From NCBI GenBank assembly GCA_045807945.1, contig JBJMGI010000036.1, forward strand, positions 1 to 59,288: a stretch of 59,288 nt of DNA, given 5' to 3'. This DNA comes from CAVQGF01 sp045807945 (lineage in GTDB: Bacteria; Acidobacteriota; Terriglobia; Terriglobales; Acidobacteriaceae). Under the pieces are notes generated by a model. That model saw only the letters and a list, made by a program, of their open reading frames with translations. It ran no database searches and was not told where the DNA came from. Below, one piece after another: positions 16,730-25,529 of this stretch. The position numbers and the translations under genes are program-made. Each line of letters begins with the position of its first letter. Positions within the stretch are counted from its first letter, which is position 1.

Positions 16730-19700
16730 CTACCAGGTTTTGCGGATCCTGGTGTCGATAGCGATGCCGCCGTTCTGATCGCGCGTTCCGCTGAACGAGA
16801 GCCGTGGGCTCTTCTGGTACTCCAGTTGGATCACCTCGCGCTGCGTCGAGGTCACATCGGTAGAGAAGGTGACGAAGATTTTTCCCGTAACCCGCTGCTG
16901 CACCGTAACCGTCGCTCCGGGATTCTGCTGATTGCCTCCGAGCGTCGGGTCCACCGACAGATGCGAGATACCGGCGATCTTCTCGATGCGGTTCGTCACT
17001 TGTCCACTGACGGCGGATGCGACCGCAGATTCTGCTCCCAGGTTTCCGGGCGGGTTCGGGTTCGCGGCGGTTTCTTCGCTGGTTTTTCCGAAGGCGAGCA
17101 GGTTGATGATGTCGGCCGGCGGCAGCGCAGGATCCGATGTGTAGTTCGTCCGCATCTTTTCAACCGGACCTTCGAAGCGCATGCCAATGTTGTACTGCTC
17201 GATGGTGGTGTTGACGCCCAGGTTCAACATCGGCTCGGTGCGCACCGGATTCACGAAGTCGATCGTGCCGCTCTGCAGCAGATAACGGTTCCCACGGAAG
17301 AGTAGATCGCCGCTGTTCAGGTTCACACGCCCGAGAACGACGGGCTCGGCGGCAGTCCCCTTCACCTGCAGGTTGGCGTTCCCATTCAAGCTGAGGTCGC
17401 GGCTCACCAGGTTGATTCCGTTCGGCGAGTTCACAACAAGATTCAGTTGCAGATCGTTCGTGAATCCCTGCGAGGGTGGGGCGGAAGCCGTGCCTCCGAA
17501 GCCTCCCATTAAGGTTTGGAGATCGAAGTCAGGGGTGAACGAAAGCTCGTTGAGATTGACTTGCCCGCGCAAGATCGCGTTTGTCATGGAGCCGCTCAGC
17601 GCGATGTTCAATCCGATTCCGGTGCGCACTCCGGGCGGTACCAGCATGCGAATGTCTCTGCCCCTCAGTGCGAGATCGAAATCGATTGCCGGACGATATG
17701 TCACTGCGCCTCCCGCGCTAACCTGCCCGCCACCGACCGTTCCCGTGAAGCTGGTGATCTCAGCGCGCGTGCTCGTCACGGTAATGACTCCGTTACCGTT
17801 CTCTAGTCCCACCGGGGTCGCACCCGTCGCAATGTTCGCGTTCTCAATGCGTATCGTCCCATGAACATTCGGGTCAGTCCGCGCACCGTACGAGTTCACG
17901 TCGAAACGCAACGTGCCGGAGCTAGCGATCTCGGGGTCGAACAATTGCGCGAGGCGCAGGTCCATCGTCCCTTGCGCCAGCATCCGGACCGGACCCTTGC
18001 TCGTGACCGGCACAGTCCCTTGCAGCTGCAATCGCGTTCCTGTCCCGCGGATGTCGGTGCGCTGGAGGTTTGCTACTCCATTCACGTAGTCCAGATGAAT
18101 TGGTTGCGCCGCGCCGATCCGCACCGTGTTCTTATAATTCGCTGCGAGCACTGGAACAGTGATGTGCGCTTCCATCGCCTTCTTATTCTTCAGCGGGCCA
18201 CCCAAGGTAGCGTGCAGCTCCGTTTCGCCCGCAATGTTTCCCGCTTGCGATGGCAAATAGAGCGCGACCAGCGGCTGGAAGGGAATGCGCTGTGTGTCGA
18301 GCGCGGCATTCATCTGGTAGTCGCCCGTGAGCGCGACGCACGCCCGCCCGTTGATCGCGGAATTCAGTGCGTTGGTATCGAGAGCGACATTCGCAACATG
18401 ATTTGCGACATTCGCGTTCAGTGCGACTTGGCTGATCGTCTGGTTCTTCACTTGCAGCTTCGGGATCTGCAGCGATGCCGTAAGTGCTGGATCGTCCAGG
18501 GTGCCGCGCCCGCTGGCGTTCAGGTTGAGGATGCCAGCTATATGCATGCCTTTGGCCTTGACAGCTTGCAGTTGGTCCAGCCGAATCCCGTTCGCGTGCA
18601 CGTGCGCGTCATAGCCGCGCTGCTTCGGATAGAACGTCAGCACTGCATTCGCCACACCGGCGGGAATGCGGATCTGTGCTGTGGAGTGGAGCGCGTCGCC
18701 GGTTCCGTTGAAGTTCACGTTCGCAGCTTGGATCGTCTCCCCCGCAACCTTCGCTTGCGACAGCGAGATGGTTCCTTGCCCCTGCGGGTTCAACTCGCTT
18801 CCGCGTGCACGGACCTTAGCGGAAAGTATTCCGCTGACGGGTGTCGTCGAGCCGGCAGCCTTAGCGAGATCGGCAACATTCAGCCGGCTCGCGTCGAGCG
18901 AGACCGAAACCGGACTCGACGCCGTGAACTTCCACTTGCTCAGTCCCGCTCGCAAATCGAACGTGATACGACCTTGTCCTGCCGGATCCAGTTCACCATT
19001 CTGAAGCGCAGCGTTCGAAGGGCTCAGGGCCACATTCGTCCGTAGCAGCCGCCACGCGCTGCCTTTCACGCGTAGGTTCGAGGCTACCAGTTGGCCGGTG
19101 AGGTCGGGAGCTGCGGTCGAGCCGCGTACGTTTCCATTGAAAGCTGCCGTCCCATATAGCCCGAGAGGGTGCACCGGCTGCCCTGGGGTAGGAGTGCGGA
19201 ACAGGTTCGCTAACGACTCGAGTTCGTGAAGATCGTCGGCCTGCAGCCGGATCCGCAGGTTCGAGCGATCGCTCACGGCTCCGTTCATGGTCAGTGACGT
19301 TTGCGGGGTGCGAACGTAACTGTTGGTCAGTGCGACCGTCTTTGATCGTCCGGCATACTGCGCGTGAATTGCACCACTGATCGGAACAGCGGATTTACCA
19401 TTCGCAGGCGAGACGCTCGCCTGAAGTCCGGCATCGGCTTTGGCCAACAGGTTCGAAAGGTTCTTTCCCCAACTTGCGGTCGCGTTCGCCTTGAGCGCGC
19501 CCCCAAGGTTCACCTGCTTCATAGCGGGTGAATTCGAGAGCGACTGCAGTGCCGCAAGTTGCAGGTGCGATAGCGCTGCCTGCAAGTGCGAATCGGATGC
19601 GCCGCTGACATCGCGCACCATGAGCGCCGCACTGAGCGTTCCACCGAGAAGTTGAGCGCGTACTCCGTGCAAATCGGCGTTCCCGTTTGCCAAGTGATAT

Positions 19701-20773
19701 TGCGCGGCGATGTCTCGGATAACGGTTCGCACTGATGGCGTCCGCACCTCGAGGGCGCTGCTGCTCAGGTTGCCGTCCAGCTTGACCGCATTTGCGGGCG
19801 GCAGGTTAGTCGGGTTTTCGTAATTCAACTTGCCCGCAAGATGGATCGTCCCCAAGGGCAGCGAGGCATTCTTTAGGATCCGCCGGAACTCTGTCGTGTT
19901 CAGCGCAGCTTTGTAGTCGGCGTTAACGATGGGAGACTTCGTCGAGTAGGCATCCACAGTCGCGTTCAAGACGATCTGAGACTCGCCGCTGCGCAAGGTC
20001 GCGTCTCGCAGCACGAACTGCTGCGGCGTGAGGTCGAAGTTTGCCGAAAGTGCGTGCGGAAGCGCATTGTACTTGGACATTTTCAAATGACCATCGGCGT
20101 AGCTCAGCGTTCCCGAGTAGCGCTGCTGCGCGTTGTCGAATGCGGAGTGCAAGGTGAGGTCGTGCAAGTCGGCGCTCAGGTCCGATTCCTGATTGTTGTA
20201 ATAGACTTCGCCGCCATCGAGGACGGCATGCCGCACCCCGAGCTCGAAGATGTTGGTATCGCTCTTGCTCTGATTATTTTTTTTCGGCTTGGGAAGATTG
20301 TTGGTTCCATCTGGGCCCGCCACCATGTTGACGATCGGTCGGTGCACTTCCACGTCGCTCAAATACCACTTCCGCTGCAGCAGCGAGACGATGCGCACGC
20401 CAACCCTCGCGTGCCCGACGGTAACGACGTTCGTGTCTGAATACGGAGCAGCGCCGGCGATTCTCAACCCATACACATCCAGCGTGGGACTGATTCCCGA
20501 GAACGTCAGGCCGTAGTCGCGGATGTCCACCTGCGTGCTCAGTGCGGTGCTCGCCTTCTCGCGCGCGGTGCGAAGGACGTAGTGATGGAATTTCGCCGAA
20601 TGCAGCAGCACTGGGATCGCTATCGCGATCAGGATCAAGAGCAAGCCGATCACGAATGCGGCACCGCGAACGATCCGCTTCCACAAAGCGCGCTGCGGCG
20701 GCAGCGGAGGCTGTTGCGGCGGCTGCTCTTCCGGCCAGCGAAATCCGGGCGGAAATTGTGGTGCTGCGCTCAA
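16730..20773 (-). CDS. tamB: TamB-like translocation and assembly module protein
   Basis: 1347 residues. A proline-rich cytoplasmic tail (residues 5-28) precedes a single membrane anchor (VIGLLLILIAIAIPVLL), followed by a very long repetitive beta-helical periplasmic region typical of AsmA/TamB proteins. The C-terminal TamB domain includes LNLGVNTTIEQYNIGMRFEG and LPPADIINLLAFGK. Known role: spans the periplasm and works with an Omp85 protein in outer-membrane protein or phospholipid traffic. The TTG start (20773) overlaps the stop of the TamA/BamA-like gene by four bases. The alternative name YtfN is the same family. Confidence 0.88.
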   Translation of the reverse strand: MSAAPQFPPGFRWPEEQPPQQPPLPPQRALWKRIVRGAAFVIGLLLILIAIAIPVLLHSAKFHHYVLRTAREKASTALSTQVDIRDYGLTFSGISPTLDVYGLRIAGAAPYSDTNVVTVGHARVGVRIVSLLQRKWYLSDVEVHRPIVNMVAGPDGTNNLPKPKKNNQSKSDTNIFELGVRHAVLDGGEVYYNNQESDLSADLHDLTLHSAFDNAQQRYSGTLSYADGHLKMSKYNALPHALSANFDLTPQQFVLRDATLRSGESQIVLNATVDAYSTKSPIVNADYKAALNTTEFRRILKNASLPLGTIHLAGKLNYENPTNLPPANAVKLDGNLSSSALEVRTPSVRTVIRDIAAQYHLANGNADLHGVRAQLLGGTLSAALMVRDVSGASDSHLQAALSHLQLAALQSLSNSPAMKQVNLGGALKANATASWGKNLSNLLAKADAGLQASVSPANGKSAVPISGAIHAQYAGRSKTVALTNSYVRTPQTSLTMNGAVSDRSNLRIRLQADDLHELESLANLFRTPTPGQPVHPLGLYGTAAFNGNVRGSTAAPDLTGQLVASNLRVKGSAWRLLRTNVALSPSNAALQNGELDPAGQGRITFDLRAGLSKWKFTASSPVSVSLDASRLNVADLAKAAGSTTPVSGILSAKVRARGSELNPQGQGTISLSQAKVAGETIQAANVNFNGTGDALHSTAQIRIPAGVANAVLTFYPKQRGYDAHVHANGIRLDQLQAVKAKGMHIAGILNLNASGRGTLDDPALTASLQIPKLQVKNQTISQVALNANVANHVANVALDTNALNSAINGRACVALTGDYQMNAALDTQRIPFQPLVALYLPSQAGNIAGETELHATLGGPLKNKKAMEAHITVPVLAANYKNTVRIGAAQPIHLDYVNGVANLQRTDIRGTGTRLQLQGTVPVTSKGPVRMLAQGTMDLRLAQLFDPEIASSGTLRFDVNSYGARTDPNVHGTIRIENANIATGATPVGLENGNGVITVTSTRAEITSFTGTVGGGQVSAGGAVTYRPAIDFDLALRGRDIRMLVPPGVRTGIGLNIALSGSMTNAILRGQVNLNELSFTPDFDLQTLMGGFGGTASAPPSQGFTNDLQLNLVVNSPNGINLVSRDLSLNGNANLQVKGTAAEPVVLGRVNLNSGDLLFRGNRYLLQSGTIDFVNPVRTEPMLNLGVNTTIEQYNIGMRFEGPVEKMRTNYTSDPALPPADIINLLAFGKTSEETAANPNPPGNLGAESAVASAVSGQVTNRIEKIAGISHLSVDPTLGGNQQNPGATVTVQQRVTGKIFVTFSTDVTSTQREVIQLEYQKSPRLSFSGTRDQNGGIAIDTRIRKTW

Positions 20774-23742
20774 AATGCCTGCCCCAAAGTTATAAATAGT
20801 TGCGTGTTCTTGATCCCCGGCGGCGCATTCAAGTTGTGCCCAACATCAATGCGCACCGGCCCTACCGGGGTCGCATACCGGAGCCCGACACCGATCGTGT
20901 TTGTGTATTGCCCATTCAAACCGAGTCCGCTGAATACGTTTCCGCCGTCATAGAAGGTGGCGAGGCCCAGCCCCTTTTTGATCGGAAGCGGGATGCGGAA
21001 CTCCGAGTTGACGATCAGCAGCTCGCGCCCGCCAACGGGAACGGAGATGGGGAAGCATCCAGTGCTGCCGCATGCTGTTACAGTGTGTTGCGGGCCGGCG
21101 CCATTGAGGGGGAAGCCGCGCAAGGTACTGCCCCCGCCGGAGAAGAACTGCTCGCTTACGGGAACGTGACTACCCGCGAACGCTTGCTCCATCCCCAATC
21201 GCAAGCTGTTCGCCCAAATTACTTCTTTGGGCAGCTTGTAGTAGTACGCCGTCTGCCCCATAAATCTGCCGAAGCTAACGTTCGAGCCCAAAGCTTGCGG
21301 GTTCAGGTCGAATTCGTAACTTTCGTAAATGCCTTTATGCGCGTCGAGCACGTTGTCACGTGTGTCGTGGGTGTACGTCGCTGAAACCGTCGAAAGCCGG
21401 ACGTGCAGGTCTTCCGGCGGGATCAGCTCCGGTATCAGCAAGTGATTCAAGATGCTTTCGCGGAAGCTGTATCGCAGGAACAAATTTTTTGTTCCTTTGT
21501 CGTCGAGCGCGCGTTGCACCTGGAAACCGCTCTGGCCCTCACTCAGGCTGAAGATAGGGTTCTCGGCGTTGTGCTCGCCCGATACGTTGAAGGTCGATGC
21601 CCAGTCACTGCCGCGGAAGTTCGGGTTTTGATACGTGAGCGCGCCTCGCTGATCAAGCCGGCCCCCGAATCCGGTGAACGTCATGGTCTCTGCTTTTCCG
21701 CGCAGGTTCTTGATCGTGTACTCGATCGTCCCGCGTGGCCCCCAGAAAGTTTTTTCGCTGGTCTTAAAATCTTTCGAGAGACCGATGGGCGGGATTCCAG
21801 GCACGGCAACCGTGCCGCTCGGCACGCTGCCGCCGCGGTTTATCACTTCAAAGCCGAAGCCATAGATCAGCTGATGGCGTTGCGCCTCGTGGACCTTCAC
21901 GATCAGATCTTCCTTATTCTGTGTTGTGATCTGCCGCCGCGGATCAACTTCGGCCCAATCGAAGATACCTGGTGTGTAAAGTCTGCTTTCGCTCGCGAGC
22001 ATCTCGTCCTCGGTCATCGGACGCCCGTCCCTGAGTTGTGTTTTGCGATCGATGAAACCTTGTCGCGTGTGCTGCCGGCCGAGCGTGACTACGCTTGCGG
22101 TCATAACTTGCGGGCCTTCGTAAATTTGATACGTCACTACAAGATGGTGTGGGTCGCCTTTCGACACTGGCTTGGCTGTCGCATGAAAAGTGGCGGTCAG
22201 ATAGCCGAGGTCGAGATACCGCTCCAGGATCTGCGTGCGGTCTTCATCCACCAGTTTCTGCGAATACGGCTGCCCTTCCGCAACCTTGAGACCTTTCGGT
22301 GCAAGCTGGTTCGGCTGCAGCGTGTTTCCTTGGATATCGAGCGCCTGCACGATGTCGCGCGGTCCTTCGTTCACCTGAAATGCCACGTTGATGTTCCCGG
22401 AATCGTTCTTCACCTGGGGGGTGACTTTCACAGTGCTGAAGCCCGCAGCGCGATAGACGCCTTCCAGATTTTTCACGCTGCTTCTGACGAGCTTCTCGCT
22501 GTACTTGCCATGAGAGAAAAATCGTCCCTTCTCCACTGATACGTGCGGCAGCAGCTCTTTATCGGAAATTGTCTGGTTCCCGGCGACGGTCACCCCTTCC
22601 ACTTTATGCCGCGGCCCTTTCGTGATGCGGTACACGATCGACTCGCCTGGATTTTGCTGAGTCACATCGGCTGCGACTTGTGTGTCGAAGTAGCCCTTCG
22701 ACTGGAAGTAGGAGACCAGGTTCTGGCGCCCCTCTTGGATCAGCTCCTGATCCACTCCGAGCTGCTGATACACGGGAAGCAGTTTGTGGCGCGTCCAGCT
22801 CCACAGGTGCGCGCCTTCTACCTTCACGTGGATCGGCGGCCCGGTCTTCACGTTGAAGATGATGTCGGCGCGGTTCGTCGCGGGATCGTAATTTGCTCCT
22901 ACGAGTTTCACAACGGCGCCCAGGTAGTCTTTCTTTGCGAGTGAGTTCTCTAGATACTTCGATGCGTTACTCAGGGTAGGCTGCGAGTACTTCTTGCCTT
23001 TGCGGATGGAGGCGCTGCGCAGCCGCGCCATGAACGACCTCAACTTTTTCTGCAGCTCGGCCGTTTCCTGGGGAGTGGTGCCTTGCAGGACTACATCCCC
23101 GAACTTCGCCTTTTTTCCAAGAGTCGTGTGGAAGTTCACGTTCACGATTCCGTGTTTCGCGTCCGAAACGATCTCCGGCTTCACCTCAGCCTGGAAATAC
23201 CCCGTGCGTTTGTAAAACGTCGTCAGCGCGCGGCTGGCGCGCTCCACGTCTTTGATCGAGTACGGCCCCTCGGGTGGATAATCCGCCACCTGCAAAAGCC
23301 GTGTGTAAGGGAAGCGCTTCAGCGCTCCAGGAAAGTCGTACATTCCGAAATACATTCCCGGCTGCAGGATCATCATCACGCGTACGCCGTTCACGTCAGG
23401 GAAAACCTGCACCTGCACGTCTTGCTGCGCCGCGCCCGATTTCAAGTTTTCGACCGATTGCTGGATCTTTGCATTCGAGAACGGCTCGCCCACTTTCTGC
23501 ACGAGGTAAGGATCCAGCGCCGCGGGATTGATGTCTGGCCGGCCCGCGATCTCGAGGCTCGCGACGCGCTGCCCCTCGTAAGACTTCATCACCTGCTTTT
23601 CTTGCGGAGCGGTTTTAGCCGGAACGTTACTGGAAGGCGTCTGCGGGATCTGCGCCTGCGCCGCGGCCAGCAGCAGCACTGGAATCGTAAAGCGAGTCCT
23701 CGTTCTAACGTCCTGGACGAAACGCGAGAGGGCCCACAGCAC
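20770..23742 (-). CDS. tamA: BamA/TamA-family (Omp85) outer-membrane assembly protein
   Basis: About 990 residues. I prefer the GTG at 23742, which leaves a signal peptide (core FTIPVLLLAAAQA) and a promoter region before the divergent channel gene; ATGs at 23850/23862 would add about 40 unlikely residues. Repeated POTRA domains cover about residues 50-630 (GQRVASLEIAGRPDIN, VEGVTVAGNQTISDKELL, VQALDIQGNTLQPNQL). A 16-strand barrel follows, with LRGFPLNGAG and a terminal aromatic strand ending in GQAF. Several POTRAs make it larger than E. coli TamA. The four-base overlap with tamB supports the TamA role; a BamA paralogue is the alternative. Confidence 0.85.
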   Translation of the reverse strand: MLWALSRFVQDVRTRTRFTIPVLLLAAAQAQIPQTPSSNVPAKTAPQEKQVMKSYEGQRVASLEIAGRPDINPAALDPYLVQKVGEPFSNAKIQQSVENLKSGAAQQDVQVQVFPDVNGVRVMMILQPGMYFGMYDFPGALKRFPYTRLLQVADYPPEGPYSIKDVERASRALTTFYKRTGYFQAEVKPEIVSDAKHGIVNVNFHTTLGKKAKFGDVVLQGTTPQETAELQKKLRSFMARLRSASIRKGKKYSQPTLSNASKYLENSLAKKDYLGAVVKLVGANYDPATNRADIIFNVKTGPPIHVKVEGAHLWSWTRHKLLPVYQQLGVDQELIQEGRQNLVSYFQSKGYFDTQVAADVTQQNPGESIVYRITKGPRHKVEGVTVAGNQTISDKELLPHVSVEKGRFFSHGKYSEKLVRSSVKNLEGVYRAAGFSTVKVTPQVKNDSGNINVAFQVNEGPRDIVQALDIQGNTLQPNQLAPKGLKVAEGQPYSQKLVDEDRTQILERYLDLGYLTATFHATAKPVSKGDPHHLVVTYQIYEGPQVMTASVVTLGRQHTRQGFIDRKTQLRDGRPMTEDEMLASESRLYTPGIFDWAEVDPRRQITTQNKEDLIVKVHEAQRHQLIYGFGFEVINRGGSVPSGTVAVPGIPPIGLSKDFKTSEKTFWGPRGTIEYTIKNLRGKAETMTFTGFGGRLDQRGALTYQNPNFRGSDWASTFNVSGEHNAENPIFSLSEGQSGFQVQRALDDKGTKNLFLRYSFRESILNHLLIPELIPPEDLHVRLSTVSATYTHDTRDNVLDAHKGIYESYEFDLNPQALGSNVSFGRFMGQTAYYYKLPKEVIWANSLRLGMEQAFAGSHVPVSEQFFSGGGSTLRGFPLNGAGPQHTVTACGSTGCFPISVPVGGRELLIVNSEFRIPLPIKKGLGLATFYDGGNVFSGLGLNGQYTNTIGVGLRYATPVGPVRIDVGHNLNAPPGIKNTQLFITLGQAF

Positions 23743-23872
23743 ACATCTGAGATGATGTTTTCGAGTGCCATGGTAGCTTGCGAGTACTCGCTGGGATGTC
23801 GCAATAAGCTGGCGTAAGACTGCGCCCGCTTTCGGCACCAACAGCGCCATTCCAGCTCGCATCCGAATCTGC

Positions 23873-24646
23873 GTGAACGACGAATCTACACGCAGGACCG
23901 CTGAAGAGATTTACGGGACAGCAACCGAAAGCGGACGGAAAGAACTCGACCGTGGCTCGCTGGCGCTGGCTTTTTCCGGGCTCGCGGCCGGCATCGGCAT
24001 GGGGCTCACGGGCCTTTCGGTCGCTATCGTGCTTGCTGCGATCGGCGAAGGCGAATCGCAGCAGCTCATAGCCCGCCTGCTTTATCCGCTCGGCTTCATC
24101 GTTGTAATCATCGGTCGCGCGCAGCTGTTCACCGAGAACACGCTTTACCCCGTCGCGTTATGCCTTCAAGAGCGTCGCTGGGCGAACGTGCGCGAGACTT
24201 TACGCTTATGGGCGGTCGTCTTCGCGACTAATGTTCTCGGCGCGCTGGTCTTCGCGGCCATCATGATCAAGACCCACGCATTGCGGCCGCCGATCATGGA
24301 CCAACTGATTCGCTTGGGAAAGGAAGCGGTTGAGCAACCGGCGTCGCATTTATTTTGGGCTGGCGTAGTCGGCGGATGGTTGATCGCGCTCGTCGCGTGG
24401 GTCGTCACCGCGAGCCATTACACTTCCGGCCAGCTCGCGATGACGTGGCTGCTCACCTTCGTGGTCGGTGCGGGAAGGTTCGCGCACTGCATCGCTGGCT
24501 CAGGAGAGATCCTCAGCGGAGTCCTCGGCGGCCAGGTCGCGGGAAGCACGTACCTGTGGTGGCTCGCGATTGTGACCTCCGGAAATATCCTGGGCGGTGT
24601 TCTGATCGTCACCGTGCTGAATTTCGGCCAGGTTCACGCCGACTAA
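23873..24646 (+). CDS. Formate/nitrite transporter (FNT) family channel
   Basis: 257 residues from a GTG. Six hydrophobic segments follow a soluble N-terminus (EIYGTATESGRKELDRGSLALAFSGLAAGIGMGL). The motif VGAGRFAHCIAGSGEIL near residue 200 holds the central-pore His region typical of FNT proteins, and ALGAL-type helix packing is evident. Known substrates include formate, nitrite, hydrosulfide and lactate; the sequence alone does not select one. Divergent from tamA and convergent (no gap) with the HbpS-like gene. Confidence 0.82.
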   Translation: MNDESTRRTAEEIYGTATESGRKELDRGSLALAFSGLAAGIGMGLTGLSVAIVLAAIGEGESQQLIARLLYPLGFIVVIIGRAQLFTENTLYPVALCLQERRWANVRETLRLWAVVFATNVLGALVFAAIMIKTHALRPPIMDQLIRLGKEAVEQPASHLFWAGVVGGWLIALVAWVVTASHYTSGQLAMTWLLTFVVGAGRFAHCIAGSGEILSGVLGGQVAGSTYLWWLAIVTSGNILGGVLIVTVLNFGQVHAD

Positions 24647-25405
24647 TTATTTCTGTGTCGGGAATTTCTCCGCCAGGTGCTTTAGTATCTCGTCCGGACC
24701 GATCCCGCCTTTGCAGGTCGGATGTCCGAAGCCGCTTGCGCTCGTATCGCCCTGCATGTCCAGGATCATGTTGTCGGTCTGCCCCGGTGCGGGTCCCATC
24801 GGGACGTGATCGAGGTTGAGCGCGTGCCGCGTCTTCCACGCGATCACATGGTCGGCACAAGCCGTATCGCCGCTCACCCCGAGTCCGCCCACGATCTTGC
24901 CTTTCGAGTCATACAGCGGCAGCCCTCCGCCAAAAACGATCGACCCACCGATAGCTTTGCCTACGAAAGGATCATTCGCTTGGCCATAATCCTTGGGCTC
25001 TCCCGCGAAGACCGCGTTCGGATTCGGCGGAGCTGACATATTGATGCCAAATAGGCTCTGCCCTGGCTGGGATGCGGCGTAAAGATTGGCGGTTGAGAGC
25101 GCGAAATTCGGAGCGCTGAACGCGTTCGCAGTGTTCGCCTTTTCGGCGGAGATCAAACGGCTGCCCGGCCATTCCGCCGAGCGGTCCTGCCCGGTGAATA
25201 CGACGGCGCACACCACTCCATCGCGGTTCACGATCGTGCCCCACTCCGGATTGCCCAGTCCGCTGTTCGCTTGTTTGCCTTCCTTCACAACTTTCGAAAG
25301 AGCATCTTTCAATTGGTTGAAGTTCGGCAGCGAATTGCAGTCCGCATTGTTCTGGGCAAAACCAGTCCCCACCAGCAAACACCCCACAAGAATCAAGGCT
25401 TTCAT
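24647..25405 (-). CDS. Secreted GlcG/HbpS-family heme-binding-like protein
   Basis: 252 residues with a signal peptide cut near GFAQ; AGGAG ribosome-binding site. The core WGTIVNRDGVVCAVVFTG, then ISAEKANTANAF, GSIVFGGGLPLYDSKGKIVGGLGVSGDTACADH matches the GlcG/HbpS (DUF336) fold. Extra Cys residues (C22-like near NADCNSLP, C in VVCAV, CADH, HPTCKGG) could form disulfides. Known: HbpS binds heme and iron outside the cell; other members are of unknown role. Its position beside the PQQ dehydrogenase operon suggests a periplasmic redox or cofactor link, which is inference. Confidence 0.8.
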   Translation of the reverse strand: MKALILVGCLLVGTGFAQNNADCNSLPNFNQLKDALSKVVKEGKQANSGLGNPEWGTIVNRDGVVCAVVFTGQDRSAEWPGSRLISAEKANTANAFSAPNFALSTANLYAASQPGQSLFGINMSAPPNPNAVFAGEPKDYGQANDPFVGKAIGGSIVFGGGLPLYDSKGKIVGGLGVSGDTACADHVIAWKTRHALNLDHVPMGPAPGQTDNMILDMQGDTSASGFGHPTCKGGIGPDEILKHLAEKFPTQK

Positions 25406-25529
25406 CGCACTCTCCTCGGCAGACTAGATTCTACCCGCGCGCGCTCTGGATGCGCAGTGTCGCTTCTTGGCAGACTTCGACGAATAAACCTTTAGCTCAC
25501 ACGTACTCTCATACCGCCTGGAGACAACG

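Noticed and set aside
17861..19045. Long rightward ORF (394 residues) opposite tamB
   Set aside because: Shadow of the tamB frame in GC-rich DNA: Arg/Gln/His-rich, no start signals, no domain character.
21403..22539. Long rightward ORF (378 residues) opposite tamA
   Set aside because: Antisense shadow; the leftward frame has complete POTRA and barrel features.
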